A stretch of 45,548 nucleotides of DNA from Oxalobacteraceae bacterium (GTDB taxonomy: Bacteria > Pseudomonadota > Gammaproteobacteria > Burkholderiales > Burkholderiaceae_D), in the NCBI GenBank assembly GCA_027490465.1, contig JAIXXZ010000042.1, forward strand, positions 1 to 45,548, read 5' to 3'. The position numbers and the translations under genes were made by a program. The notes beneath the pieces were generated by a model that worked only from the letters and a program-made list of their open reading frames with translations, searched no databases and was not told the origin of the DNA. Each line of letters opens with the position of its first letter. Within the stretch, counting starts at the first letter, position 1. Shown here piece after piece: positions 1-7,794 of this stretch.

Positions 1-72
1 CACTTTGATTCCGGCCTCAGCCCGCTTCAGGGCATCCATGATCTGGCTATCCGTAAATCTCGACTTCTTCAT
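1..72 (-). CDS. IS3-family transposase OrfA, N-terminal fragment
   Basis: The minus strand encodes 24 residues starting MKKSRFTDSQI and continuing with MDALKRAEAG. This is the typical start of the small helix-turn-helix OrfA of IS3-family elements, which binds the element ends and is usually joined to the OrfB integrase by a programmed frameshift. A strong ribosome site (GGAGGA) lies 7 bases before the ATG. The gene runs off the left edge of the window, so OrfB and the far end cannot be seen. Family assignment is confident from the N-terminus; the subgroup is not. Confidence 0.8.
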   Translation of the reverse strand, partial: MKKSRFTDSQIMDALKRAEAGIKV

Positions 73-120
73 GTAGAACTCCTCCTATTGAGAAAATTCT
101 ACTTCAGACCTCCGCTAACA
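1..120 (-). mobile_element. IS3-family insertion sequence, right part only
   Basis: The OrfA start is preceded on the minus strand by a short leader. The element most likely ends at base 120, where the minus strand begins TGTTAGCGGAGG, because IS3-family termini begin with TG and end with CA. The opposite inverted repeat and the target duplication lie outside the window, so the exact boundary is inferred. It marks the left edge of the AT-rich accessory region. Confidence 0.6.
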
Positions 121-147
121 TGAGGGAGGATTACCGGTAGGGTCAAA

Positions 148-185
148 GTCTGACCTGTCAGGTCTGGTGGGCTGACAGGTCAGGC
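148..185. repeat. Intergenic repeat copy A with a perfect 12-bp stem
   Basis: CTGACCTGTCAG and its exact reverse complement CTGACAGGTCAG flank a 10-base loop. The hairpin lies just after the stop codon of the LprI-like gene on the minus strand. It has no long T tract, so it is not a textbook intrinsic terminator, but its position suggests a transcript end or a stabilising hairpin. Related copies lie near 650, 2661, 3896, 5671 and 5811. Confidence 0.75.
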
Positions 186-200
186 TTATGAAAAAGCAGA

Positions 201-569
201 TTATTTGGAGAGTTCGGCTGTTCGTTTGTTGGTGGCTTCAATTTTGCATGCCTCAACATACGCAGCTTCTTGTACTCGGCCTGGCTCTGGGCAAATACGT
301 TTACTCAGGTTTTTTGCCCAATCTTTTTGTTGTTTTTCTAGAGCTTTAATTGCTTTTTTATCGCTGCCTAACGAAGAAATCCTAGATTTGAGCGCCTCAT
401 CTAATTGGGCTTTCGCGTTCGCAAATATTGGATCAAGACAATCCAGCTGAGCATTGAAATCGGCGTCCGGAAAGTCCATCAGGCACTTTTCCACTCCAGG
501 TGAATTGCCTGCATAGACCGTAGTTGTGCAAAGTGCCAATGCTGTAAAAAACCAGATGAAAGTTCTCAT
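201..569 (-). CDS. Exported LprI-like protein (DUF1311-type)
   Basis: A 122-aa protein with an N-terminal signal peptide of about 20 residues (MRTFIWFFTALALC...VYA). The mature part carries cysteines and a helical pattern typical of the LprI/DUF1311 family: a CLD segment, then LDEALKSRI, a KQQKDWAKN segment and a late AACKIEATNKRTAEL-like helix. LprI itself is described as a lysozyme-inhibitor lipoprotein in Mycobacterium, but most family members are uncharacterised, so function is not inferred here. The start is supported by GGAGAG 6 bases upstream. It stands alone, with the repeat hairpin at 148-185 just downstream. Confidence 0.75.
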   Translation of the reverse strand: MRTFIWFFTALALCTTTVYAGNSPGVEKCLMDFPDADFNAQLDCLDPIFANAKAQLDEALKSRISSLGSDKKAIKALEKQQKDWAKNLSKRICPEPGRVQEAAYVEACKIEATNKRTAELSK

Positions 570-649
570 ATTCTCTCCATTTAGTGGGTCATTAAAAGGT
601 CAAAAACTAGCCTCTCCACACCACTATTCTACGTCATAAATTTCCAAGC

Positions 650-682
650 GACTGACATGTCAGGCGCGTTGTTCTAAATAGG
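650..682. repeat. Intergenic repeat copy B, shortened
   Basis: GACTGACATGTCAGG is followed directly by GTTGTTCTAAATAGGA. These match the two ends of copies C and D (the CTGACCTGTCAGG core and the GGTGTTCTGAACGGAA tail) with the middle missing, so it looks like an internally deleted copy. It sits between the LprI-like gene and the next minus-strand gene. Confidence 0.5.
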
Positions 683-720
683 ACAGATGTTTCAAAATCT
701 AGGCCAAATATAATCACAAT

Positions 721-1470
721 TTATCCGCATATCCACCCGCTATCGGGGGATAAAGTAGATCTTTCGCCTGGATTTAAAAGTTTATCTCCACTTGCGGATT
801 TCGAAACTTGTGATGCTCTGTTCATCTCGACACTATTCCAGCATCCACCGCTGCCACACGACCATTCATATGAAACAAAGAATGGAGTCGTTGATGGCAG
901 GAAAATTTTATAGAAATTCTTTCCTCCTGAAGCACTACCATCTTCGCAGCCAATAGTGGAGGCGTATTTCGATATTGAATCAGGTACTTGGATGTTGTTA
1001 GGAAAGTTTGCCGACAATCGTATTGAATCGACAGAACCTCTTATGCCGCCCAAAAAAATATCAACATCAATAGTTTTTTCAAAAGCAATGTTATCTTCAA
1101 CAACCGACTTTCCGTTACTATACACCTCGCATTTCATCTGAAACCCGTCGTGATCTTCGAAAATCTTAAGTAACGCAAAATTAACTGGCTTTTGACACCC
1201 ACTTTGATAAGTTCTTGTAAGACTGATTAATCCGTCGCCTCTTGCAAAACTCAAAAAAATTTTTGAAATGTCGTTTTCTTTTTTTGCAGTTTCTTGATCC
1301 ACAATTCTTGCCAGATAATCGATTTTTTTATCAATTGCATAAAGTGAAAATCCTACAAAAGCGAGAAGCGCAGTGATAATTCCCAAGAAAATTCTAAAGT
1401 TTTTCGTCATGATTAAAAAAGTAGCCTTAAAGTAATCAAAAGCTTCTGGGAGATCTCGACCAAAGTGCAT
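721..1470 (-). CDS. Hypothetical membrane-anchored protein
   Basis: A 249-aa ORF with one hydrophobic segment near residues 25-45 (FRIFLGIITALLAFVGFSLYAI), followed by a large, probably periplasmic domain with several cysteines (around CQKP, MKCEV, IGCEDG, WSCGSGGCW and the C-terminal ICG). This suggests a disulphide-rich exported domain held by an N-terminal anchor. An alternative start is the Met at 1410 (MTKNFRIF), which puts the anchor at the N-terminus; neither start has a strong ribosome site. I do not recognise the family. Base composition is AT-rich like its neighbours and unlike the genes after 9.3 kb. Confidence 0.6.
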   Translation of the reverse strand: MHFGRDLPEAFDYFKATFLIMTKNFRIFLGIITALLAFVGFSLYAIDKKIDYLARIVDQETAKKENDISKIFLSFARGDGLISLTRTYQSGCQKPVNFALLKIFEDHDGFQMKCEVYSNGKSVVEDNIAFEKTIDVDIFLGGIRGSVDSIRLSANFPNNIQVPDSISKYASTIGCEDGSASGGKNFYKIFLPSTTPFFVSYEWSCGSGGCWNSVEMNRASQVSKSASGDKLLNPGERSTLSPDSGWICG

Positions 1471-1567
1471 TTTTAATAACGAAATTTTGCTTGTGGACTC
1501 ACATCCTTACGACGCAGAAGATTGATGATCGATTAATCCACCAAAGCGACACTCAATTTCTTTGTTG

Positions 1568-2617
1568 TCAAAAATCTTTTTTTCGCCGATGAAAATCTCG
1601 AGACTTATCCAACTCAAGCTGCTTGTTTTTTTTTATTTTCTCGAGATTGGCTTGCTGGTCATAATATTGCTTATCACTCATAGAGATCTCGATATGAATT
1701 GGAAGATTCGCGCTCGGGGGTTTGAGAATTAATTGAATTGTTATTTCGTCATCGCCAAAAATCCATTCGTTATATCGTCCACCTGGCTCTTTGTATCTTT
1801 CAAACCAGAAGACTTCAGTGACTTTTCCATATCTTGCTGTTGCCGAGGATCGTCTCCCGAAGGGAAGCCCAAATTTTTCGACAAATGCATCAGCGATTAC
1901 ATTATAGGTTTCTAGGAATCTGTCTACCGCTTTGGGGTCAATACGCCCTCCATTTACTTTGGGTACGGTAATAATGAAAACTGCTTCGCGCATTATTCCG
2001 CCAAAAAAAGTAAGTTTAGAGTTAGATATTTTTTCTCCAGTAATTGAAAAATCACATGGTGTTGATTTTATTCCACAGAAAAATTCATTCTTTTGTATTG
2101 AAGCGTCTGCTTTGGCATGGAATGATCTTAAGATACTCTTTATCGCGCTTTCCTTTCTGCGAATTTGGAAATCTTTAATTTTTGCTTCGTAAACTGTAAG
2201 ATGTCTGTTTAGAATTTTTTGTTTTTCAATGAGATCTTTTCCGTCAAAATGCAATTCTGAGAAATGCAATTCCCTGACTTCGACATAATCTTCTTGTCTT
2301 CCTAGAAAGCTGTTAAATTCGCTTCGAATTCGGAAAGACAAATTATCCAAAAAATGGTAGCTCCGAACATCAGATTCATTTGTTGCGCGAATCTCCTCCA
2401 AAGCGATCTTTGCTAGCTCTGGCTCGTATTGGTCACATAGTATGATTCCCCGTTGATCGGGAGTCTCCAGCTTAATTCGCATCCGAAGTATTTTCGATGA
2501 GGAATCAAGCATCGCAGCTAGTGGTGCGTGAAGTTCGCATTCTGCAGCGCTACTCTCAAGGTTCATCAAAGCAAGAGCTAGGAAAAATGCGACTTTACTG
2601 ATAAATCTCACACTCAT
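1568..2617 (-). CDS. Hypothetical exported protein
   Basis: A 349-aa protein starting with a signal peptide (MSVRFISKVAFFLALALMNL, cleavage likely after SSAA, about residue 25). The N-terminal half is charged and helical; the middle contains a cysteine pair (FFCGIKSTPC); the C-terminal tail is lysine-rich and probably coiled (around NLEKIKKNKQLELDK). No domain is recognised. It lies head-to-tail behind the 141-aa exported protein gene, with repeat copy C between them. No clear ribosome site precedes the start. Role unknown; export to the periplasm is the only supported statement. Confidence 0.6.
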   Translation of the reverse strand: MSVRFISKVAFFLALALMNLESSAAECELHAPLAAMLDSSSKILRMRIKLETPDQRGIILCDQYEPELAKIALEEIRATNESDVRSYHFLDNLSFRIRSEFNSFLGRQEDYVEVRELHFSELHFDGKDLIEKQKILNRHLTVYEAKIKDFQIRRKESAIKSILRSFHAKADASIQKNEFFCGIKSTPCDFSITGEKISNSKLTFFGGIMREAVFIITVPKVNGGRIDPKAVDRFLETYNVIADAFVEKFGLPFGRRSSATARYGKVTEVFWFERYKEPGGRYNEWIFGDDEITIQLILKPPSANLPIHIEISMSDKQYYDQQANLEKIKKNKQLELDKSRDFHRRKKDF

Positions 2618-2660
2618 AAGATTTTGTCTATTGCTTATTCAACTGCAGGTATTTTTAGGC

Positions 2661-2760
2661 ATTTCTGCGGCTTGGGTCAGTGCTTTACATCCCCTTGAGT
2701 CTGACCTGTCAGGCGTGACGCATTGGCAGACCAGGGGAGGTGTTCTGAATGGAATATGAC
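2661..2760. repeat. Intergenic repeat copy C, near full length
   Basis: The copy runs from TTCTGCGGCTTGGGTCAG through GTGCTTTACATC and GAGTCTGACCTGTCAGG to GGTGTTCTGAATGGAA. Copy D shows the same blocks in the same order and at similar spacing. The two define a unit of about 100 bp. No ORF or known RNA is recognised in it. Confidence 0.65.
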
Positions 2761-2809
2761 TTACGATTCTCATGCGACGCAAGCGTCTTCCCAAGGAAAT
2801 CGGCATAGG

Positions 2810-3229
2810 CTAACGTTTGACTCGCTTGTATTTGCCGTTACCGTGAACTCCGCTGCCAAAACCACATTTTTCTGATCTATCGGTAACGTCACCAGCAATC
2901 TCGATAACATCGCCTTTTACATCGATAACAAAGCTGCATTCGGGAAATTCGCGTTCGTCGTATTCAAGAATCCATGTGCATTCATCGGAGCACGCTTGCC
3001 ATGCAGATGCCCTTTCTATCGTTCCCGTTTGCATTTTGCAGTCAGTGGCCTCTAGCTTGAAGAAGAACTTGGATGTTTTTTTCGACGCCTCCAAAACGGT
3101 GAGCGTGCCGCATTTGGATTGGTAGACGCCAGTTGTTGGTAGGGGGTTTGGCGTTGCTGCAAAACTGGATGTCGTAAAGTTCGGTAGAAGCAGGATCATC
3201 AGTATTTGTATTTTTAAATAAATTTTCAT
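2810..3229 (-). CDS. Hypothetical small exported protein
   Basis: A protein of about 139 aa with a signal peptide (MKIYLKIQILMILLLPN, cleavage likely after SSFAA). The mature domain has seven cysteines (KCGT, TDCK, QACSDECTW, PECSF, EKCGF), consistent with a disulphide-bonded periplasmic fold. The start at 3229 is preferred over an ATG two codons upstream (3235), because AAAGGAAA is correctly spaced only for the former. It is transcribed divergently from the lipoprotein gene at 3409. I do not recognise the family; no function is proposed. Confidence 0.65.
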   Translation of the reverse strand: MKIYLKIQILMILLLPNFTTSSFAATPNPLPTTGVYQSKCGTLTVLEASKKTSKFFFKLEATDCKMQTGTIERASAWQACSDECTWILEYDEREFPECSFVIDVKGDVIEIAGDVTDRSEKCGFGSGVHGNGKYKRVKR

Positions 3230-3408
3230 GCTCATTTCCTTTTAAATTTATATTAATTGGTGTGTTTTTGTTAACTAAATATTCACTAAGCCGACCAGTG
3301 AGGTGCGCCAGAGTAGTGTGAATACTCATCGAATGCGTTAAAAATTAGATTGTCATCAGAAAAAATAATAGTACTATTTTAAAACTTTGATTTTTTTCTG
3401 GGATGATT

Positions 3409-3795
3409 ATGAAAAATATTATCTTAACTGTAACTCTTGGATCTTTAGTAGTGGCTGCGTGTGGCAACAAAGTGAGCGGTAGCTACTCCGTGGATATTGA
3501 TGCGACCAAAGCGACGCCCGAGTTTGTTGCCCAAAATAACGAAACCAAGGGAGGGGCTGCCATGGGTTTGCAAGTCATCAGCCAACTTGCCAAAAATATA
3601 GTAATCAAAGACTCAAGGTTTCATCTTGTTTCTTTCGACTGTGAGATAGACCCAAACCTTACAAAAGCAGAGTGTGTTGATCAGAGTGATTTAAAAGCCC
3701 CTAAAAAAATTCTCGGCTTTTCATCGACGGGTGACACAGTCAAAATCGATGCCGGTGATGGTTACCCACTGATTTATACAAAACCGAAAAGCTAG
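3409..3795 (+). CDS. Hypothetical lipoprotein
   Basis: A 128-aa protein whose N-terminus MKNIILTVTLGSLVVAAC is a lipoprotein signal peptide with lipobox VAAC at residues 15-18. Gly follows the Cys, so Lol sorting rules predict the outer membrane. The mature part starts GNKVSGSYSVDID and has two further cysteines. The start is chosen because GGGA precedes this ATG at normal spacing; an in-frame ATG lies 6 bases upstream. No family is recognised. It is the only plus-strand gene among the first small exported proteins. Confidence 0.7.
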   Translation: MKNIILTVTLGSLVVAACGNKVSGSYSVDIDATKATPEFVAQNNETKGGAAMGLQVISQLAKNIVIKDSRFHLVSFDCEIDPNLTKAECVDQSDLKAPKKILGFSSTGDTVKIDAGDGYPLIYTKPKS

Positions 3796-3895
3796 CCCAG
3801 CGGTGTCAAGACTGCTTAGATGAATGCGTCGCAGCGATTCAATTGCACATTATGTTTCTGACGAAAAGCCGACCGCTCCGACTGGGCTCTTGCGG

Positions 3896-3991
3896 TTCTG
3901 CGGTTTAGATCAGTGCTTGACATCGTCAAGAGTCTCACCTGTCAGGTCTGGAAGGGTTGGCAGCTCAGGGCGGTGTTCTGAACGGAACACA
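3896..3991. repeat. Intergenic repeat copy D, near full length
   Basis: The copy contains TTCTGCGGTTTAGATCAG, GTGCTTGACATC, GAGTCTCACCTGTCAGG, GGCAGCTCAGGG and GGTGTTCTGAACGGAA, in the same order as copy C. It lies downstream of the lipoprotein gene, on the same strand orientation as copies C and E2. Confidence 0.65.
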
Positions 3992-4097
3992 GAGGCTAGA
4001 TCACTGAGCAATCTTCATGCCTCTTCCAAACTGAAAGTAAGCATAGGGGCTTTGTTCGCAAAATGAATATAGCGATTTAAAAGTTTAAAGTTACCAG

Positions 4098-4120
4098 AAT
4101 AATAAAGTGTATTATTTTTT
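4098..4120. terminator. AT-rich hairpin with T run
   Basis: AATAATA and TATTATT are separated by 5 bases and followed by TTTT. The stem is only A-T pairs and so is weak, and it lies 300 bases after the lipoprotein stop codon. It is a possible terminator on the plus strand, nothing more. Confidence 0.25.
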
Positions 4121-4344
4121 CGGTTTTCATTTTCTTTGAACGAACTTGAGGGTCGCATCGCCTCAGTAGAATAAAGTCAAACAATTTACATTTACAGAAC
4201 ACAATATCGCTGTTGTCAAATTTACTTCTAGTTGATTGCTGTCGATGTCATACCTGCGAAGTAAAAGTGATAATTCTGAAGAAAAAAATTTTCTGGCTAG
4301 TTTTTTATCATCCCAAGCATCGCTATCGAAAAATGGAGAAAATC

Positions 4345-5658
4345 ATGATTTCTATGCACCCCCTCACGAAGCATTGTGGTTTGCTCATTTTGTTGTGCGC
4401 TTGTTTTTACTCGTTACCAAGCTTCTCTCAAGATAAAAATAACGCTGTTTCTTACAGTTTTCCTGTCACAGATAGATCTAACATTCCTGTGCAGTGCGGG
4501 ATTCACTCTTCGATACCTGGCGTGGGAAAATTCGCCCATGCGTTGAGCCCAGCAAATCAAATTGTTAAATTCGATTTCAAGCCTGAGCAAAATAAAAACT
4601 ACAAGATATCAATTAAAGGTGGCGAGGTTGAGTACGGCGGCTATACCTTGCCTCCTTGCTCACTGGCAGGTGACATTTACGTAAACCAGATCATTAAGTA
4701 TGAATGGGATACTGTATTGTCGGGTATGAAACGTCAGTCAGAAAAGATATTTAATTGCTTTAATATTGGGTTAGATTTTTTGAAAATTAACATAAACGTT
4801 TCTCCTGACACTCAAGAGCTGATAATGAGGCCAAGTGATTCGAAGGCGGACGAGTTATATAATTTTTGCCAGCAGATGCAGGCTATCAATCTGAAAAAAA
4901 ACTACTCTTGTGATCTGCCTGGAGGCCAAGGCCAAAGCATGTGTGATCAAGACCTATTTTCACCCAAGCAAAACAAAAGACTTAATTTTGACGAGGCGAT
5001 TGTTGCCGCGTTGAGTGGTGATGAAGTGACGATCAAAGATCGGGAAAATGAAGTTGCTGAAAAAGATCGCATGCTTAGATTGCAGAGAGCCAAAGAAGAA
5101 AGAGATCGCAATGAAAAAATTATTCAGGAAGCTAAAGAGAGAGAAGATCAGAAGAAGTTGGCTCAGCTAGAGGCAAGTAAAAAAGCTCAAGAAGAGAGGG
5201 ACAGAGTCTTGGCAGAACAGAGGGAGAGAGATGAAAAATATCGGCAGTGGTTGGAAACGCCGGAAGGTAAGAAGCATCAGGCTGAAGAAGCCGCAAAAGC
5301 TAAGAGGCAGGCAGAGCAACTGGAAAAAGAGTTTCCGTATTACGCAGTAATTAGCTGTGGAATGGGAAGTCACCTTAATATACTGGCTTGCTTTGTTGGT
5401 TCAAATGGCGTCGATACCGAAATGAAGCTGACTAACAACGGTAAATCAGGAATGTACAAAGCTTACAACTTTAAGCAGTCTGGTGGCCAAGAAATGAAGG
5501 ATGGATACCACATACCTCTCTCCAAGAATTATTCGATCAAGATTCAAAATTCTCACAAAACTCTCATACTGGAATTGAAGATTGTTGATAGGAAGACTGG
5601 GAAGATTGTGTTTCAGGATCAAGCATCTCAGTTTGGAGTGATTATCGCGCAGAATTAA
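4345..5658 (+). CDS. Hypothetical periplasmic coiled-coil protein
   Basis: The preferred start at 4345 gives 437 aa, beginning MISMHPLTKHCGLLILLCAC, a signal peptide probably cleaved after SLPSFS. GGAGA lies 5 bases upstream of this ATG; the frame is open back to 4213, but that stretch looks non-coding. There are three parts: an N-terminal cysteine-containing domain (to about residue 220), a long highly charged helix rich in E, K, R and Q (about residues 235-335, with EERDRNEKI, AEQRERDEKY and AKAKRQAEQL) likely to form a coiled coil, and a C-terminal beta-rich domain of about 100 residues starting FPYYAVISCGMG. No family is recognised. Periplasmic location is inferred. A strong hairpin follows the stop codon. 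Confidence 0.65.
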   Translation: MISMHPLTKHCGLLILLCACFYSLPSFSQDKNNAVSYSFPVTDRSNIPVQCGIHSSIPGVGKFAHALSPANQIVKFDFKPEQNKNYKISIKGGEVEYGGYTLPPCSLAGDIYVNQIIKYEWDTVLSGMKRQSEKIFNCFNIGLDFLKININVSPDTQELIMRPSDSKADELYNFCQQMQAINLKKNYSCDLPGGQGQSMCDQDLFSPKQNKRLNFDEAIVAALSGDEVTIKDRENEVAEKDRMLRLQRAKEERDRNEKIIQEAKEREDQKKLAQLEASKKAQEERDRVLAEQRERDEKYRQWLETPEGKKHQAEEAAKAKRQAEQLEKEFPYYAVISCGMGSHLNILACFVGSNGVDTEMKLTNNGKSGMYKAYNFKQSGGQEMKDGYHIPLSKNYSIKIQNSHKTLILELKIVDRKTGKIVFQDQASQFGVIIAQN

Positions 5659-5670
5659 TGCATAAAGCAC

Positions 5671-5715
5671 CTTCTGACTTGTCAAGCTAATCCAGCTTGA
5701 CAGGTCAGGCTCGTG
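5671..5715. repeat. Intergenic repeat copy E1 with a 14-bp stem
   Basis: TGACTTGTCAAGCT and AGCTTGACAGGTCA form a 14-bp stem with one G-T pair and a 5-base loop, ending 50 bases after the coiled-coil gene. Sequence and layout match copy A, which also lies just after a stop codon. The position suggests a role in ending or protecting transcripts; there is no clear T tract. Confidence 0.7.
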
Positions 5716-5810
5716 GAAAAATGGCAAACGTGATGGTCAGGGCGCCATGACGAATTGGATTTCTGTGGGCCTGACCTTAAGCTGGAAATGCCCCTACCCT
5801 GAACTTTTGC

Positions 5811-5875
5811 TTTTCTGCAAACTGAATCAGTGCTTTTTACCGTCGAAATATCGAGGTCTCAGTTCTGGTTTGGAG
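5811..5875. repeat. Intergenic repeat copy E2, diverged
   Basis: TTTTCTGCAAACTGAATCAG, GTGCTTTTTACC and GGTCTCAGTTCTGG follow the order of the left half of copies C and D, but the hairpin core is degraded. It ends just before the stop codon of the minus-strand RTX gene, in the intergenic space it shares with copy E1. Confidence 0.45.
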
Positions 5876-5877
5876 AA

Positions 5878-7794
5878 TCAAACAATCACAAAGTCAGTGT
5901 ATGAGAGATTAGAAATTCCAACTAAATCTACATCCACATTTGCAAAAGTAATAGCCGCAACCTTACCCGAGCCGTCGGCGTCGTAGAGCAATACTTGAGT
6001 CTCAGTGTTGTAAATCAAAAAATCATTTTTATCGAAAGTATGTGCTTGAAGCTCTGCTGATGTACCTGTGACTAAATTATCAGCGGTTATTCCTTTTTTC
6101 AACGCGCTAAAAATTGACTTGCCGAGCACAATTTTGTCCTGACCCTCACCAAAATCAGTGATGGTGTCAATGTTTGTGGTGCCAAGTTTGGTATTAAACA
6201 CAAAGCGATCATTTCCCGCTCCGCCTGTCAGAATATCGCTGCCTAGGCCGCCGTTAATTGTGTCGTTACCCTGGCCGGTTGATAGAACGTTGGAAAGGGA
6301 ATCGCCAGACAATGTGTCATTACCTGATCCGGTTGTGACATTCTCAATATTTTTGATGGCGTCTTCGCTGGCGCTCTTAACTTTAACAGTTGCAGATATT
6401 GAGCCGTTAAGAGTGATAGAAACTGCTAAGGTTTGATCAGAATAGTCTGCGGTATCTGTGCCAGTTCCACCATCAAGTAGGTCTTTGCCAGAACCGCCTT
6501 CCAGTAAATCATCACCAGCGCCGCCGCTCAAGGTATTTGCATACGCGTCACCCACTATTATGTCGTCACCTGAGCCGCCAGTGATATTTTCAATATTCTT
6601 GATCGTGTCTTCTATTGTGCTCCCAACGGTTACCGAAGCTTGCGTTGCACCGTTAAGCGTGACATCAATGGCAGATGTCTTGTCAGAGTAATCTGCCGTG
6701 TCACTGCCACCGCCACCATCAAGTGTGTCGCTGCCATCACCACCTTTTAAAAAATCATCGCCTTTTTCACCCAAAAAGACATTTGCATCGCTGTTCCCGA
6801 TGAGTGTGTCATTGAAAGATCCTGCGGTGATATTTTCAATACCGAACAAAGTATCACGACCAATGCCAGCTGCGTCTTTCGAGTTCGATTTTGCAGTGCC
6901 AAGGCTGAGAGAAACTGTGATTGCTGCTTTTGCGCTCGCATATTTAATGGTGTCGGAACCTTCACCGCCTGTGTAGCTGTCGTCGCCAGCGCCATTGCCG
7001 CCGACAATCGTGTCATCTCCCTCACCGCCATCAACCGTATCATTCCCACTACCGGCATAAAGATAGTCCGCGCCAATTCCACCGCTGAGTATATCGTTGC
7101 CATTTCCGCCAGTCAGCGTATCTGCGCCATCGCCGCCATCCAGATCATCATTGTCAGCACCGCCGTCAAGGTCATCGTCGCCTGCTTCGCCCAACAACAC
7201 ATCGACCCCTAAGCCACCAACGATAAGATCATCTCCATTCCCTCCTGACAGATCGTCGTCGCCGTCGCCACCATCGAGATCGTCATCACCTGCTTCACCC
7301 AGTAATATATCGGCCCCTAATCCACCAATCAGAATATCTGAACCATCTCCGCCCCAAAGTTCGTCATCGCCATCGCCGCCATCGAGATCGTCATCGCCTA
7401 AACCGCCATCTTGAAAGTCGTCATCAGTTGATCCATCATAATTATCATCGCCGGTGCCATCATCGTCGTTTTCATCCTCATCCTCATCCTCATCGGTGTC
7501 ATCATCACTATCATCATCGCCACTTGATACAACTGCAGTAGATGAGGACAGTAAATTGCCATTCAAGTCGGTAAAAGTTTCGGAGTTTTCTACGTAAAGT
7601 GAATTGGTGGTATCCGTCAGTTTGTACGTAGTGATTTTAATTCTGTCAGAAAATGTTCTGGTCAAAACGATTAAATCGCCAGCAAAGGCTAGTGTTTCGT
7701 TGGCATGCAGAGCATCAATTACCCAAGCGCCGTCATCGTATTCATATCGCGTCATCGGGCTGCTGCCAGTATCAAATTTAACGATGTCGGACAT
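5878..7794 (-). CDS. Acidic RTX calcium-binding protein, type I secretion substrate
   Basis: A 638-aa protein. Residues 1-85 form a short unique domain. Residues about 90-130 are an almost pure Asp/Glu stretch (DEDEDEDENDDD). Nonapeptide repeats of the GGxGxDxLx type follow to about residue 270, then two longer modules that alternate RTX repeats with IDVTLNG and IKNIENI segments. The C-terminal part (DRFVFN, IDTITDF, DKIVLG, LLYDADGSG) resembles the C-terminal region of serralysin-type exoproteins and ends in DFVIV, a typical type I secretion tail. RTX repeats bind calcium and fold after export. There is no N-terminal signal peptide, as expected. A ribosome site (GGAG) precedes the ATG. No enzymatic domain is seen, so adhesin, matrix or surface-layer roles are all open. 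No type I exporter genes are in the window. Confidence 0.88.
   Translation of the reverse strand: MSDIVKFDTGSSPMTRYEYDDGAWVIDALHANETLAFAGDLIVLTRTFSDRIKITTYKLTDTTNSLYVENSETFTDLNGNLLSSSTAVVSSGDDDSDDDTDEDEDEDENDDDGTGDDNYDGSTDDDFQDGGLGDDDLDGGDGDDELWGGDGSDILIGGLGADILLGEAGDDDLDGGDGDDDLSGGNGDDLIVGGLGVDVLLGEAGDDDLDGGADNDDLDGGDGADTLTGGNGNDILSGGIGADYLYAGSGNDTVDGGEGDDTIVGGNGAGDDSYTGGEGSDTIKYASAKAAITVSLSLGTAKSNSKDAAGIGRDTLFGIENITAGSFNDTLIGNSDANVFLGEKGDDFLKGGDGSDTLDGGGGSDTADYSDKTSAIDVTLNGATQASVTVGSTIEDTIKNIENITGGSGDDIIVGDAYANTLSGGAGDDLLEGGSGKDLLDGGTGTDTADYSDQTLAVSITLNGSISATVKVKSASEDAIKNIENVTTGSGNDTLSGDSLSNVLSTGQGNDTINGGLGSDILTGGAGNDRFVFNTKLGTTNIDTITDFGEGQDKIVLGKSIFSALKKGITADNLVTGTSAELQAHTFDKNDFLIYNTETQVLLYDADGSGKVAAITFANVDVDLVGISNLSYTDFVIV
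7472..7494. repeat. Hexanucleotide microsatellite TCATCC in the RTX gene
   Basis: Almost four tandem copies of a 6-base unit encode the DEDEDE part of the acidic linker on the minus strand. The unit is a multiple of three, so slippage would change linker length without breaking the frame. Confidence 0.7.

Larger units (their letters stand above)
3796..4344. other. Gene-poor AT-rich stretch with repeat copy D
   Basis: I see no convincing gene here. An 80-codon open frame at 3824-4066 runs through the repeat and has no recognisable protein features. Beyond repeat copy D the stretch is AT-rich and holds an AT-only inverted repeat (AATAATA at 4098, TATTATT at 4110, then a T run), which could end transcripts from the lipoprotein gene. 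A promoter for the next gene is expected here, but no convincing -35/-10 pair was found. Confidence 0.5.

Noticed and set aside
3824..4066. 80-codon plus-strand ORF
   Set aside because: It runs through repeat copy D, has no good ribosome site and no protein-like features; part of its translation resembles that of the frame at 5747 only because both cover the same repeat.
5747..5986. 79-codon plus-strand ORF
   Set aside because: It covers repeat copy E2 and then reads antisense through the end of the RTX gene.
6158..7414. Several proline- and serine-rich plus-strand frames
   Set aside because: These are antisense shadows of the GGxGxD repeats: Gly/Asp codons read in reverse give Pro/Ser codons.
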